A stretch of DNA of 64,000 bases, from positions 558,001-622,000 of the forward strand of contig JACTVC010000028.1 in assembly GCA_018417955.1 (NCBI GenBank). Reading direction: 5' to 3'. This stretch comes from Laccaria trichodermophora (taxonomy: Eukaryota > Basidiomycota > Agaricomycetes > Agaricales > Hydnangiaceae). The translations under genes were made by a program, and so were the position numbers. Numbering within the stretch: position 1 is the first letter of the stretch; each line of letters starts with the position of its first letter. The notes under the pieces are model-generated. The model saw nothing but the letters and a program-made list of their open reading frames with translations. It had not been told where the DNA came from and ran no database searches. This document shows positions 10,563 through 21,224 of the stretch, one piece after another.

Positions 10563-13547
10563 ATGCCTCCTGCAAAAGAAAAACAGGCTGCAGCTATGGC
10601 AAAAGCTAGGGAGGCTCGTGCTGAAAAAAAGGCTGCTCTGGACTCTGGGACTGCACTAATGGATCTCTGGGATGAACTTAAAACAGCAAAGTCACGAATT
10701 CAGGACTTAGAGCTATTGCTTGAACAGAAAACTAGGGAATGCACTGGTCTGAACTCTGAACTTGAAAATCTGAACCAAAAGTTAGCTAAATCTGAGGCTG
10801 ATGCTGCTTTATGGAGAGAAAAGCACAAAGACACCTATCATGAACTTCGTATGCAACGCCAAACAACAAAACGGGGGAAGGACAAACTTAGTCAGTTGGA
10901 TAACCAGATTAAAATCCTGAAGCAAGCAGAGACAGAGGCTTCTGCTCAATCACTGAGGGGTTCACAGCAGTCAAAACAAGCCCTTGCATTACTTCAGAAG
11001 GAGAATGATAGCCTCCAAAGTGAATTATCAGCAGCAATTGCAAGGTGGACATCTCAACTTGCTGGGGCACAGTCTAAACTTGAGACTTCAGATGAGAAAC
11101 TCAAAGCCCTTCGTCAGGAGGCATATAAACTGCGCCGGACTGTCACACAGGCTAAACAGGTAAAGGAGAATGCTGTTGCAAATGTCAAAGGAAAAATTTT
11201 GCAGCAACGATCTGTACATCATTTGATGAGCAAAGGTATCTTTACAGAAGATACTCGTGATGTTGTACGCCTTCTTGTTAAAGCAGGCTGTTCTCGAAAC
11301 TACATTGATCAAGTAATATCTGCAGTTCTCAAGTCTGCAGGGATTGATACTATTGGAACTGTGAGCAGGACTTCTGTTTCTCGCATCCTTCGTGAAGGGT
11401 ACTTTGCAGCACAAATTCAACTTGGATCAGAAATGAAAAATGCCCAAAGTATGACATTTAGTGCAGATGGGACAAGTCATCGAAATATCAACTATAATTC
11501 TCGCCATGTTCATCTTCTTGTTGAAGATTATGCCTCACCTGAAAGTGATAAAAAGCAGCATGCAACTCGCACATTTGGAATTCAATCATCACGTGATGGT
11601 TCTAGTGAAGAAGCTATAGCAGATTGGAAGAATGTCCTCAATACAAGCATTGAGATATTCAATGATAGTCCCTTAGGAAAGCGTTCAGGACCTCTTTTAA
11701 AACTCATTGAGCTTCTTATTAAGCTCATGGGAATGAATACTGATCACTGTGCAAAAGAAAAAAAAGATGCTCAAATGTTGGAAGACTTAAAAGCATGGGC
11801 TGTTGACCAACATCTTGGAGAGGAAATGTTACTTGATATGTCATTTGAAGAAATTTCTGAGCACTTCAGAAAAGCAGAGGTGAACATGATAAAGAAAGCA
11901 GGAGGGAAAATTAAATGGAATAATTTATCAGACATCAAGAAGGCAGAGAGAAAGGCAGCAATGGTAGAAGAAGCAGTTGCTGAGTTGGGAAAGGAAGCCT
12001 TTAGTGAACTTCCTGATGAAGAGAAGCGAATTTTTCGTCTTTTTATCTGGGCTGGATGTGGTTGTCACAAGGATCTCAATACTGTTCTAGGAGGATATCT
12101 TGCAATGTTGACATGGTGGATTGAAAATGAAAGTGAAGACGTTGTGCGACCTGTTCTTCTGGCAAATCGTGACAATGATCCAGTAGTCAAAGAGAGGGCT
12201 GCTGCTCTTAAACAGGGCAAGGTCCCCACTGCTGCTCAAGAACGAGCATTTAATAAATCAACACGTGGTGCTGTAAAGGCTGCAGAAATTGCTGGTGCCA
12301 TTTTTAACCACAAGGATGACAAAAGAGGTCATCATGACCTCTTTCGCTACTGGTGGTGGGAACATGTTGGTGTTCCATTCACATTTCCTGATACATCAAA
12401 CAATCGATTTCAGTCCTACTGTCATGCAGCTGCTGCACTTATCCTCTATAGTGAAGAGTTTAAACTTTTTTTAGAATGCCTTCGTGTCAACAAGCAAAAT
12501 TCAACACTTAATCACATGGAAACAAATCTCTGGAATGCTCTTCACTGTTCATCAACAGCCACTGAATTCGCTGTTTTGGCAATTTATGCAGAATGTGTGT
12601 CTTATCCATATATGAAGTCAATTCGGACCTCAAGTGAAAAAAACCAAAACATGCTTGATCTTGGTCCTCTTCATTCACGTGTCTATGACCATATCCAGAA
12701 AATTATCAATGACCCTGATATGCTTATTACCAATTTAGATCCTTCAACCTCATACAAAACTGCCACTCTTGATGGTGAGATGTGGCAAAATATTAATGTC
12801 ATAAAAAGGATCAAAGATCTTATTCCTGAACTTCCACACTTTCGTGAACTCCTTTTTGCGTTTTTCAATGGAGCAGCTCAGACATGGGAACGATTTACAT
12901 CAGAATTTGCACCAGGTGGTCTAATTGATGAGGCAACAGCAGAAGAGAAAGAACTTGCATGGCTACCTGCCACAAATGATGAAAATGAAGGATCTTTAGG
13001 CTCTTTTCGACTTCTCATGCGCTGTCAACCCCAGCTTACACAGCTCAATCACAATGCAGTTTGTATGTATTTCAAAAACAACACCAAAGCATTTATGGTA
13101 GCAAAGTTTACAGAAGAAGAGGATTATCAATACCTACGCAAGGTTGCACGGAATGCTGATGGAATGGAGAAAAAAAGGCGTAAAGAACTTGTGGAGTATC
13201 GTGATAGACGCCAAGCAGAAAAAAATGACCGTAAAGCAGTTCGAGAGCAAAAAGCACAGGAGACAGCAGCACGACTAGCACAATTGGACCTTATTCTTGA
13301 AAAAGCAAAAATTCCAGATCTTAAAGGAAAATCCCTGACAGATCAGTTGAAGCTATTCAAAAAATCAGGTGCTCCAAATCTGCAAGTTGGCCGTCAACCA
13401 ACTCGTGTTAATGATATACGGCAAGCATTATTGGATGCAATTGATTTGTATGAAAATGGTTCTTGGAAGCTGTTTGGTGATGAGGAGGAAGATAAGCAGG
13501 AGGAGAGTAATAGTGAGGAGGATTGGTCAGATGAAGAGTGGGAGTAA
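10563..13547 (+). CDS. Putative DDE-type transposase, 994 aa
   Basis: A single uninterrupted 994-codon gene starting at ATG 10563 and filling most of the 4.5 kb transposon. Residues about 1-30 are Lys/Ala rich. Residues about 35-215 are strongly charged and heptad-like, a long coiled coil. The centre resembles a ribonuclease-H-fold nuclease: MTFSADGTSHRNINYNSRHV (Asp about 302), MNTDHCAKEKKDAQ (Asp about 394), a CGCHKDLNT helix (His about 502), a long helical insert, then NDENEGSLGSFR (Glu about 807/809). The C-terminus is again coiled, with an acidic end. The DDE assignment is inference from motif spacing and from the flanking TIR/TSD. I recall similar uncharacterised proteins in mushroom genomes but cannot place it in hAT, KDZ, P or Plavaka. 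Codon use is more A/T-ending than in the neighbours. Confidence 0.7.
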   Translation: MPPAKEKQAAAMAKAREARAEKKAALDSGTALMDLWDELKTAKSRIQDLELLLEQKTRECTGLNSELENLNQKLAKSEADAALWREKHKDTYHELRMQRQTTKRGKDKLSQLDNQIKILKQAETEASAQSLRGSQQSKQALALLQKENDSLQSELSAAIARWTSQLAGAQSKLETSDEKLKALRQEAYKLRRTVTQAKQVKENAVANVKGKILQQRSVHHLMSKGIFTEDTRDVVRLLVKAGCSRNYIDQVISAVLKSAGIDTIGTVSRTSVSRILREGYFAAQIQLGSEMKNAQSMTFSADGTSHRNINYNSRHVHLLVEDYASPESDKKQHATRTFGIQSSRDGSSEEAIADWKNVLNTSIEIFNDSPLGKRSGPLLKLIELLIKLMGMNTDHCAKEKKDAQMLEDLKAWAVDQHLGEEMLLDMSFEEISEHFRKAEVNMIKKAGGKIKWNNLSDIKKAERKAAMVEEAVAELGKEAFSELPDEEKRIFRLFIWAGCGCHKDLNTVLGGYLAMLTWWIENESEDVVRPVLLANRDNDPVVKERAAALKQGKVPTAAQERAFNKSTRGAVKAAEIAGAIFNHKDDKRGHHDLFRYWWWEHVGVPFTFPDTSNNRFQSYCHAAAALILYSEEFKLFLECLRVNKQNSTLNHMETNLWNALHCSSTATEFAVLAIYAECVSYPYMKSIRTSSEKNQNMLDLGPLHSRVYDHIQKIINDPDMLITNLDPSTSYKTATLDGEMWQNINVIKRIKDLIPELPHFRELLFAFFNGAAQTWERFTSEFAPGGLIDEATAEEKELAWLPATNDENEGSLGSFRLLMRCQPQLTQLNHNAVCMYFKNNTKAFMVAKFTEEEDYQYLRKVARNADGMEKKRRKELVEYRDRRQAEKNDRKAVREQKAQETAARLAQLDLILEKAKIPDLKGKSLTDQLKLFKKSGAPNLQVGRQPTRVNDIRQALLDAIDLYENGSWKLFGDEEEDKQEESNSEEDWSDEEWE

Positions 13548-14101
13548 TATTGTAAGACTAGCTTGTGTAATGTAACATTTAGCATATAAATCTATTGGTA
13601 ACCCATATTATTACCTGCATCTGAGACCACTAACACTAAACCAATCATTTATACTAATCCAACTATTGAAATGTACCTAAGAATGACAAAAACAGTTGCC
13701 AAATAGTCGAGATATGCCTAATTTTAATGATTTTCACCAAATTGACTATATCTCTTTCAATTGTTAATTAAAATTTAAGATAAAAGGCTTAATTCAAAGG
13801 TAATTGGTATTTAAACTGTCCCATATACATAAACCTACCACTATCTTCACATATGATCTATACAAATGGATGAATCTATGTATTTGGCTATATGTAGCAG
13901 AATATTGCTATAATTGACTGTTTTTACACTAATTCTTACAATATATTGAATACTTTTGTTGTCTAAAGTTCTTAGACTGATTACAATATATATAATCCAC
14001 AAAAAAAACGAAGGAAAACGGTCAAGAACTCACAGAATTGTGTTGTCTCAACATTTGTGACAGTTGTGAGTGTGTGACGTGACATAACCTGTTTGGGCCG
14101 T

Positions 14102-14123
14102 TACCAGGGATTGGACAACCCCA
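14102..14123 (-). repeat. Right terminal inverted repeat
   Basis: The reverse complement begins TGGGGTTGTCCAATCC and pairs with the left end at 9630-9651. Confidence 0.82.
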
Positions 14124-14130
14124 ATCGTAA
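14124..14130 (+). repeat. Target-site duplication, right (ATCGTAA)
   Basis: Second copy of the heptamer that flanks the left end at 9623-9629. Confidence 0.8.
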
Positions 14131-14186
14131 GCTTTGGCGTTTTCCTTCAGTCGCTGAACACTCCGTTAAAGGTCTATCGGATTTCT

Positions 14187-15420
14187 TCTCTGTCGCGGTC
14201 GGGTGACATCCTCTAGGGGGTTAGGAAGGTTATTTGGCAACCAATTTTTTTATGATCTTGTACGGTGCGGCTACCAGCCCGAAATTCGTGTCAATTGAGA
14301 GGTTTAACTACCACTTTTTGTCAGGAAAGCAGGCGCTCCGAAAATGCCTTCTCAACCACTCCACTGAGATTCGGTCGCAACGGCATTCTTCCATACTTTG
14401 CCAAGGTCGCCCGTCTTATGGGAGCGCCAAGACGATGCTTCATTTTCGCTATCCGCTATCTGCTAGAAGCTTGTTAAACGATGGATTGCAAATAACGCGT
14501 CGCAGTCGGGTGACAGCCCTCTAGGGGATAGGGAGTATTTCAGCGCACACCAATTTTTTTTCATGATTTTGTAAGGTGCGACTACCAGCTCAAAATTCGT
14601 GTCCATTGAGGCGTTCGTCTACCACTTTTTGCAGATGCCTTCTCAACCACTCCACCGGGATACGGTAACAACGTCATTCTTTCATGCTTTGCCAAGGTCG
14701 TCCGTCTTATGAGAGTGCCAAGTCGATGCTGCATTTTCGCTATCCGCTATCCGCTATCTGCTAGAAGTTTGTTGGTCGATGGATTGCAAACAACCAGTGT
14801 CTATGGTACCTGTTGCCGAGGTCGTCATTGCAGTGTATAACGAAAACTTTGGGACAGCCAGTACAAAATACATCCATGGTGGCATAAAAACGAGGAATTG
14901 AAACGCTTGGCCTCTCCATTATACAGGCTTGCAAGCTGGTTGCGCACATCATCTGGGCCGCCGGACCAGCGATTCGAACTGGGAACCTTTGCCAAGCGTC
15001 CAAATTTTCTTAACACCGGGAAAGTTTTATGATTTTGTGTCGATTGAGGCGTTCATCTACCACTTTTTGTCCGGATAGCAGGTGCTCCGCAAACGCATTC
15101 TCAACCACTCCACTGAGATACGGATTCTTCCATACGTTGCCAAGGTCGCCCGTCTTATGGGAGCGCCAAGTAGATGCTGCATTTTCGCTATCCGCTATCT
15201 GCTAGAAGCTTGTTGAACGATGGATCGAAAACGACTAGCGTCTATGGTACCCATCGTTGAGGTTGTCATTGCAGTGCATAACGAAAACCAGTGAAAAATA
15301 TCTTTCTGGAGGCATAAATGAGGGATTGCAACGCTTGGCCTCTCTATTATCCAGGCCTGAAAGCATCATTTAGGCCGCCGTACCAGCGATTCGGACTGGG
15401 AACCTTTGCCAAGCATCCCC
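14187..15420 (-). repeat. Three degenerate copies of a SINE-like repeat
   Basis: Three copies lie in the same direction, at about 14187-14500 (truncated), 14510-14995 and 15020-15420. Shared landmarks on + are the GTCGGGTGACA and CTCTAGGGG boxes (first two copies), ATTCGTGTC or TGTGTCGATTGAG, CTACCACTTTTTG, CTCAACCACTCCAC, GCCAAGGTCG, and TTCGCTATCCGCTATCTGCT. On the minus strand, the full copies start with a tRNA-like segment containing a B-box (GGTTCCCAGTTCGAATCG near 14970, and a CCGAATC variant near 15392), followed by a shared body. A tRNA-derived SINE is the best fit. No target duplication was found. Confidence 0.6.
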
Positions 15421-16074
15421 GAAGCTTCACCAAGCTCTTTTCTTGGGTCGCAGTGACGGCCGTGCGGTCAAATTAACTCCCTCAAGGCTTCTCAATCTCT
15501 CTTGGCGCAGGTTCGCTCTGACGTAGGTCAACCGGTCGGGCACGAAACTTGGGTTAAACTAAGGAGTGGAAAGATTGTAATGTATTTTCATTGATGTTGC
15601 TTTTGAGAAAGTAAGCCTCGGCACACCATTCAGTGGACAGATTGGCGACGACGATGACCTGCACGGTTGACCCCTTCAAAAAATATATGCCGCATCCAGA
15701 TTTGTACTTTCAGGTCTTTGTCGGGGAATTGCCATACTCAAAAAAAAAAGATGGAAACTGCGCTTGTTCGTATATTTTACTGTGCGCGCGTCTGCCGTCA
15801 TCAGGCTGTTCGCGTGAAAAGTAGTTACCTCTTAGTTACCTCTCGAACAGAATGGGTCTGAATCGAAAGTTTATTGATTATTACTTATCCGTCTTTTACC
15901 TGTTACCAACAATGCTGAGGCCTGAGCGTTGGCCGCCGATTTGCGGCGTCTGGATGCACACTCTCGTTTTCTCTTTGGAAAATATATAGTGGCGTTTCCG
16001 AGTCAGGCTGGGATATGTTGTGACAGCGATCACGTGTCTTATGACACCGTTCCCTTCCTTCACCAATAACCATC
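15421..16074. other. Intergenic upstream of CNNM copy 2
   Basis: Spacer of about 650 bp with short open stretches only. It must hold the promoter of the CNNM copy 2 gene. I see no repeat or recognisable coding motif. Confidence 0.45.
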
Positions 16075-18252
16075 ATGAAGCCAAAATCACTGCCCGCCAT
16101 TCTCTTCCTCATACGTACCGCCCTCGCATCTCCGTACTTGGCTCGCGTCCGGTCACAGGTTGGTGACGATGAAGCCGAGCCAGGCACGCCGGAGTTTTGG
16201 TCAAAGCTGCTGATCAGTACGGCGCTCGTATTGGCTGGAGGTGTCTTTGCAGGGTACGTATACTTTTGGCGATACGAACGGCACTGAGATATGCGGTCTT
16301 GTTTAGGCTTACCCTTGGCTTGATGGGCCTTGACGAGCTCCATCTTCGAGTACTGGCAACGTCTTCAGAGGATCTGACGGAGAGGAGCAATGCGCAGAAA
16401 GGTGCGCTCTGTTACCTGTCGGCTTGAGCGTGGAGTGGTGAACTGAATCGGTTATAGTTTTGAATCTTATGCAGAAGGGGCGGCATTGGGTTCTTGTGGT
16501 ACGTCTATCATTGTTGTCAGTGACATTCGTGTTATTGAGTCTTTCTAGGTTTTATTGTTAGGCAACGTCGTGCGCGGACATTCCATAAAGGATGGACGAA
16601 ATTAGTTCTGACGAAATCTCTAAGATTATCAACGAAAGTTTGCCTATATTCTTGGATAGTGCGGTGCGTTGATGCAGCGGCCCTTTCCTTATCCTTCTCA
16701 TCACGGCATTACAATCTTAGTTAGGCGGAGGTTTTGCTGCCGTTGCGATATCCACAACTGCTATAGGTCAGCGTCGATGTAGATTCCAAGAGCCAACCCC
16801 TGACGTTGTTATCAAGTCATCTTCGGGTGTGCTCTTTTCCGTTTTGTTTGACATTTCATGTTTTGATGAAATGTCTTCTTTCTCCAGAGAGTGAGTCGTT
16901 CCAACTTCATCCATCAGCTCTTTGTTGATCTACCGGCGATAGAATCATTCCGCAAGCTGTAAGCGTACGCTATGGCCTCTCCATAGGTGCTAAATGTGCG
17001 CCTCTTGTCCTCGCTCTAATGTACATATTTGGTATGTAATTTCTGAACGTGAATTATCCGAAGTTAACTCATTCACACGTACAGCTCCGATTGCTTGGCC
17101 CATAGCAAAACTTCTTGATGCTGTGTTGGGCGCAAACGAACAGCACACTTATAAAAAGGCAGAGTTGAAGTCATTCCTCCAGTTTCATCGTACAGGAGAG
17201 GAGCCGCTGCGTGATGACGAAATTGCTATCTTGAACGGCGTTTTAGAGCTCAACACTAAAAATGTCGAGATGATTATGACGCCCCTGAAGGTTTGGCCAT
17301 GCACCTTCCTTGAAGAAGTTGTGACACTGATGTTGGAATAGGATACAGTGATTCTCAGTGCGGATACGATTCTGGATCACAAAGCCGTTGACGCGATGTT
17401 TGTTCGAATTGTGTCTATATACCTCTCTTTTTTGACGAGAATTATCTAGTCTGTTAAGTGGTTACTCTCGCTTCCCGGTTCATGAACCCGGCAATCCTCT
17501 CGCCTTCGTTGGCTTGCTTTTAGTGAAAAAGGTACGGTAGTCCTTTTTCATCTTCAACGTTCTCGTTTAATCAATTGATGACGCAGCTACTTACCTACGA
17601 TCCAAGCAAAGCCTTGCCTGTTTCCTCTTTCCAGCTTTCCATTTTGCCCGAGGCCTTACCGTCAATAAACTGTTTCCAAGCCCTCGATTACTTGTATGTG
17701 ACACCCACCATATCCCATCCATTCAGTATACTTACATTTCTTCTAGCCAAACGGGCAGGGCCCACCTTCTATTAATCAGCCGGACTCCTGGCACAGCCGG
17801 TGGTGCCATTGGCGTTATTACTCTTGAAGGTTATTATTTCTCTGATGTCGAGTAATGAATATGGGCTAACTTTGTGGCTGTTCCTACTAGATATTATTGA
17901 GGTTTGTTCAAAGAGAATTTGAGTTGTCACCTGCTCATCCTCTCTATAGGAAATCATTTCAGAAGAAATTGTGGATGAAACAGATCGTTACGAGGATAAC
18001 CAAAGTAAAAAACGTGCCAAGCGCGCAACGACTGCTGCTATAATGCGAGGGTGAGTATTCCGCTCATGTCTATCCTCTAATGACCTATCCTTTCGCTTTA
18101 GCATCGTCGAGCGGGAGAGACGGAACAACCCTTACACGACAGAGCGCACGCCCTTGATCGCAGGTTCTCCCGACAAAGGTTTAGGTATTCCCGGCGCGAA
18201 GTATGGGACACTTGAAGGTCTCGCTTTGAGCGAGTCGCCTTCGCAGTCATAA
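16075..18252 (+). CDS. CNNM/Mam3-like DUF21-CBS membrane protein, copy 2
   Basis: Predicted 439-residue paralogue of copy 1, with the same 17-exon structure: 16075-16253, 16307-16401, 16458-16498, 16549-16569, 16625-16663, 16721-16766, 16817-16826, 16888-16890, 16943-17031, 17085-17290, 17342-17397, 17450-17531, 17587-17693, 17747-17829, 17891-17901, 17950-18050, 18102-18252. All fifteen internal exons have the same length as in copy 1; only the first (179 versus 176) and last (151 versus 172) differ. Key motifs are LTLGLMGLDELHLRVLA, NESLPIFLDSALGGG, FGEIIPQAVSVRYG, PIAWPIAKLLDAVLG, EMIMTPLK, GYSRFPVHEPGNPLAFVGLL, GVITLEDIIEEIISEEI. The C-terminal tail diverges and ends ESPSQS. The start ATG precedes a hydrophobic signal-like segment. 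Both copies look intact. Confidence 0.93.
16888..16890 (+). other. 3-nt microexon in CNNM copy 2
   Basis: AGA between a CCAG acceptor and GTGAGT. It follows a 10-nt exon (16817-16826, TCATCTTCGG) and precedes an exon starting AATCATTCC. Together they encode VIFGEIIPQ, as in copy 1. Confidence 0.85.
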
Positions 18253-18533
18253 CAGTAAGCCAGGCTTTTCTGTTAGGCAGGTGTTGATGCTCACTCCACC
18301 CATCGTCCAGCTTATTTATAAGTAGGCTGAACTTGGAAGTAACATGCGCCTTGGTCGGACGCCTACACTTCTATATCTATGCTTATTTTTACGGTCTCTT
18401 GTTCAATCAATCTCAAAGTCTCGATTCCAGGGACTGATACATAAGCATGCAGAATAATCATAATGGGCCCTCAGCAAATTGATTTAGGTAGGTGTCCATT
18501 ATTATTGACAAGGCTCAATGCTACTGAGGGGGA

Positions 18534-19694
18534 TCATCTGCTGAACCTATTGAACCATTCGATAATGCTACGAGCGGACTCTTCCTTAGCCCAACCTATG
18601 GAACCAACGGAAACCCATGTCAGCAAAAGAAAGAGAAACAGCGACGAAAGTTCTGACGGCTATTCTCCACCTCGGGATCCCCGCGCGTCCCGAATCCGTG
18701 CGAAACGCCGGAGAAGACCTGGACATGGTAAGTAGCTTTGACCTCTGCTAGAATATCTTCTGCTCGGCGACGGGATTCTGTCGGAAAAGTGTGGTCGGTT
18801 TCTGAGTGATTTTAAGGTTTGTCGGAAAATTTTCAGGAAGAACATAGACAAACCTGCACAGGACAATAAAAGTGGTTCTGCCAAACCGTTTGAGTAAAAG
18901 TACGGGAGGGACTATTGAGTGAATTACTTTTGATTTCCTTGAAATGATCTTCATTCAAAAACGCCGGATGGGCAAAAGCAGCTTGACGAAATAGTTAGCT
19001 TTTCTACTTGATGGGAAGTATAAATCCCAGGCTCACACGCGACGACTTTGTCCGTAGTGGCGAGTTCTAGTACAAAGGGCCCTCCGAAGCAATATCCTAA
19101 CAGCCGCATCCAATTAAGTAGGATAATCCATATATATCTTCGGCAGCTCACCAACGGCATTGTACTTTGCGTCCGCACCTGCAACGTGTTTCAGCAGATT
19201 GAACGGAAATAGGCTCGGTCAAAAACACAGTACCGTATATTTCCCTTACAGCCTCAACCCAATTGAAAGTAATTTCCTTCGCCTTTTCCCTTTGCTTCGT
19301 CAACCACGCCGGCTTGTCAAAGTTCTGCTCTTCGTCGTGAAGATAGATTGCATCACCAAAGAAGTAATCAATCCCGAGAACGTAGTATCCTAAACGTCAA
19401 CGAAATAAATAAATAAATAACCTCAGATGTCGGGAGAAACGCACCATGGGAAGCATAATAATCTTGCAAGAGTCGAGCATTGATATACAGCGGCCCAAAG
19501 ATGTCTGCAAAGAACAAAACCACCTTCTTTGGTCCTTCACTATGCACGATGGCTGGGGACGGTTCGGATAGGTAAGTCGGTACATCGGCGATTGTGATAA
19601 TCTTTCCAACAGGATTGCCAAAGTGTTTGACTCCTTTGGTGCAGCAATCTCCTGGGGGCCCAGCGAGGACAGGCGATTCAGTAGATGTCGACAT
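18534..19694 (-). CDS. Dienelactone hydrolase family protein
   Basis: Predicted 258-residue alpha/beta hydrolase. Eight exons hold one frame: 19694-19445, 19389-19234, 19178-19152, 19096-19037, 18981-18928, 18877-18854, 18801-18658, 18595-18534. Motifs include KKVVLFFADIFGPLYINARL, YYVLGIDYFFGD, the nucleophile elbow GYCFGGPF (Cys), TDHTFP (Asp) and FSGVSHGFG (His), making a Cys-Asp-His triad as in dienelactone hydrolase. The C-terminus ends WAKEESARSIIEWFNRFS. Such fungal proteins are often called carboxymethylenebutenolidase-like; the true substrate is not shown by the sequence. I chose ATG 19694 (MSTSTESP); an in-frame Met at 19766 is possible. The gene is convergent with CNNM copy 2. Confidence 0.9.
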
Positions 19695-20034
19695 GTCAGT
19701 GGGGGGCTGAGGTAATGGTTGGAAAGCGAATGGCGAAGACTGTGCCGTGAGAAGAGGTTGTGCCATGCTCTTCTTTATCAATGTCAAGGGGACTAATAAT
19801 ATGGACAAAGTCCGGTGCGCCAGATCAAAGAAGACATAGTTGGTAGTTGACAGTATGTCCGACAACAGTCCGATATCTATATTTTCAAGATCCACGGAAG
19901 TAAGTACAAGACTGCACTCCAGAGCACAAAAAAAGACAAGATGAAGAGCATACGATAACAATACTTAGATAGAGTCCGTGTGATATAGCAGTCCTGAGAG
20001 CCATTAGTGGAACTACAAAGTCTGCGATCTCATC
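19695..20034. other. Upstream region of the hydrolase gene
   Basis: Open on the minus strand back to about 19961 and rich in hydrophobic codons, but more likely leader than coding sequence because dienelactone hydrolases usually start near the Met at 19694. Nothing else is recognised. Confidence 0.35.
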
Positions 20035-21224
20035 CTAATCCAGGTTGACAGCATTCTCCGTCTTGACGTCGCCGAGCAGCCCAAACCAAAAGGGTAGTAA
20101 ATCCCAGACTTCCTTTCTCGCTTTCGAAATGCAGGCAGCAAAGTCGAGCTTGCAAGGATAGCAAATATTCAAGCCGCACTGTCGTTGCCCATCGGAAAAG
20201 TCCGTACGTGTCAGCATCTCCGTCGCTTGAACGAAGGAGAACAGAGGATCCGCGTCCCTTCCTGTTGCGATCCCACCGACTGAGCGAAGGACGTTGAGCT
20301 TGATGAAGTAGAAGGATTCGTGGCACGCCCCGCTCGGGTAGTCCTTATCTCCGCGGTTCGCGCATTGTGCGCATGGTTCTCGACAGTCCAGCTCCCTCGC
20401 AACGAAGTCTGCCAAGTAACGCTGGGCCGTCTCGCGTCCTCGGAAAGTTCGAATGATCATATCAAGGGGGAGGGTGACGGATTGGAGGAAAGGAGAGATA
20501 CTTGAGTTTTTTGAGATTATTACGTCGAATGCGCAAGGAGGATAGGTAGCTCCTGCGAAGATTTTGCTCGGACCGTAACGCGAGAGATCGTAGAATGCCG
20601 ATGGAAGAATCGATGGAATGCTCATTTCAAGGGCAAGCTCGATGACGAGGATGGGATTTGGATAGGCTTCTCGAGGAAAGTAACGGCCATGGGAATCTGT
20701 TGCCTTAAGTTCTCGCATATCCCAGCCGCCAAGGCTAGTAGGCCAGTCCCGGTCAAGGCGCGCCAGACACCTTAGTCGAAGATGTTCCGCAAGATACTTG
20801 GTTGATAGCCGAAGGACAGAAGCGATGACAGGGAAGTCGTCCGGGCAAGGATTCTTGAAGTATCTGGTAAACCGTCAGGAGGGAAGGTGAAAATAAATAG
20901 GGGTGATACTCACAACCCATCGTAAATCGCGCTTAAGAAGTAAAATAGGTCAGACGCACGGTCGTGTAATTCCACCCAGTTACAGCCATCGATGAGTTCT
21001 TGCTCTTGAGGTTGCGGTATTGAGAAAAGGTCGCTAAATACCTCTGATTGTCGTTCCAGCTGGCCGCGATGGACTTTAAATGCAGCTGATTCGGCGACGA
21101 GGACAATGTTTCCATCGAGGAACCAAAAGTCCGAGTAAACGAGGTTCAAGCGTCGACTTCGAGTGAACTCTTGAGACTGCATATAGAGATAGACAAGACG
21201 AAACAGAGAAGAAAAGAGGGGCAT
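20035..21224 (-). CDS. BTB/POZ domain protein
   Basis: Predicted about 379 residues from two exons, 21224-20914 and 20863-20035. The N-terminal part has the BTB signature used in many mushroom proteins: FWFLDGNIVLVAESAAFKVH, then RGQLERQSEVFSDLF, followed by LSAIYDGLYFKNPCPDDFPV and STKYLAEHLRLRCLARLDRDW. The C-terminal half has several Cys (CREPCAQCANRG, QCGLNICYPC) and no other domain I recognise. BTB domains mediate protein dimerisation, often in transcription or ubiquitin complexes; the specific role is unknown. The start is uncertain: ATG 21224 is used, but an intron upstream or the Met near 21182 is possible. Confidence 0.78.

Larger units (their letters stand above)
9630..14123 (+). 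mobile_element. 4.5 kb TIR DNA transposon, unassigned family
   Basis: The boundaries are set by inverted termini with consensus TGGGGKTGTCCAATCC, and by identical 7-bp flanks. The interior is visibly richer in A/T than the host genes around it and carries one long intronless gene (10563-13547). Both ends contain clustered GTGAC-type subterminal motifs (9650-9690 and 14058-14083), as expected for transposase binding. A TTGAGACA motif occurs inside both ends (about 9702 on +, about 14044 on -). The intact gene, near-matching ends and exact target duplication suggest a fairly recent insertion between the two CNNM paralogues. Confidence 0.85.

Noticed and set aside
11088..11420. Minus-strand open frame inside the 994-codon gene
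   Set aside because: Shadow of the long transposase candidate; no motif and no splice logic.
18463..18735. Open frame on + (90 codons, basic C-terminus)
   Set aside because: It lies antisense to the last exons and intron of the dienelactone-hydrolase gene, whose spliced frame has clear family motifs.
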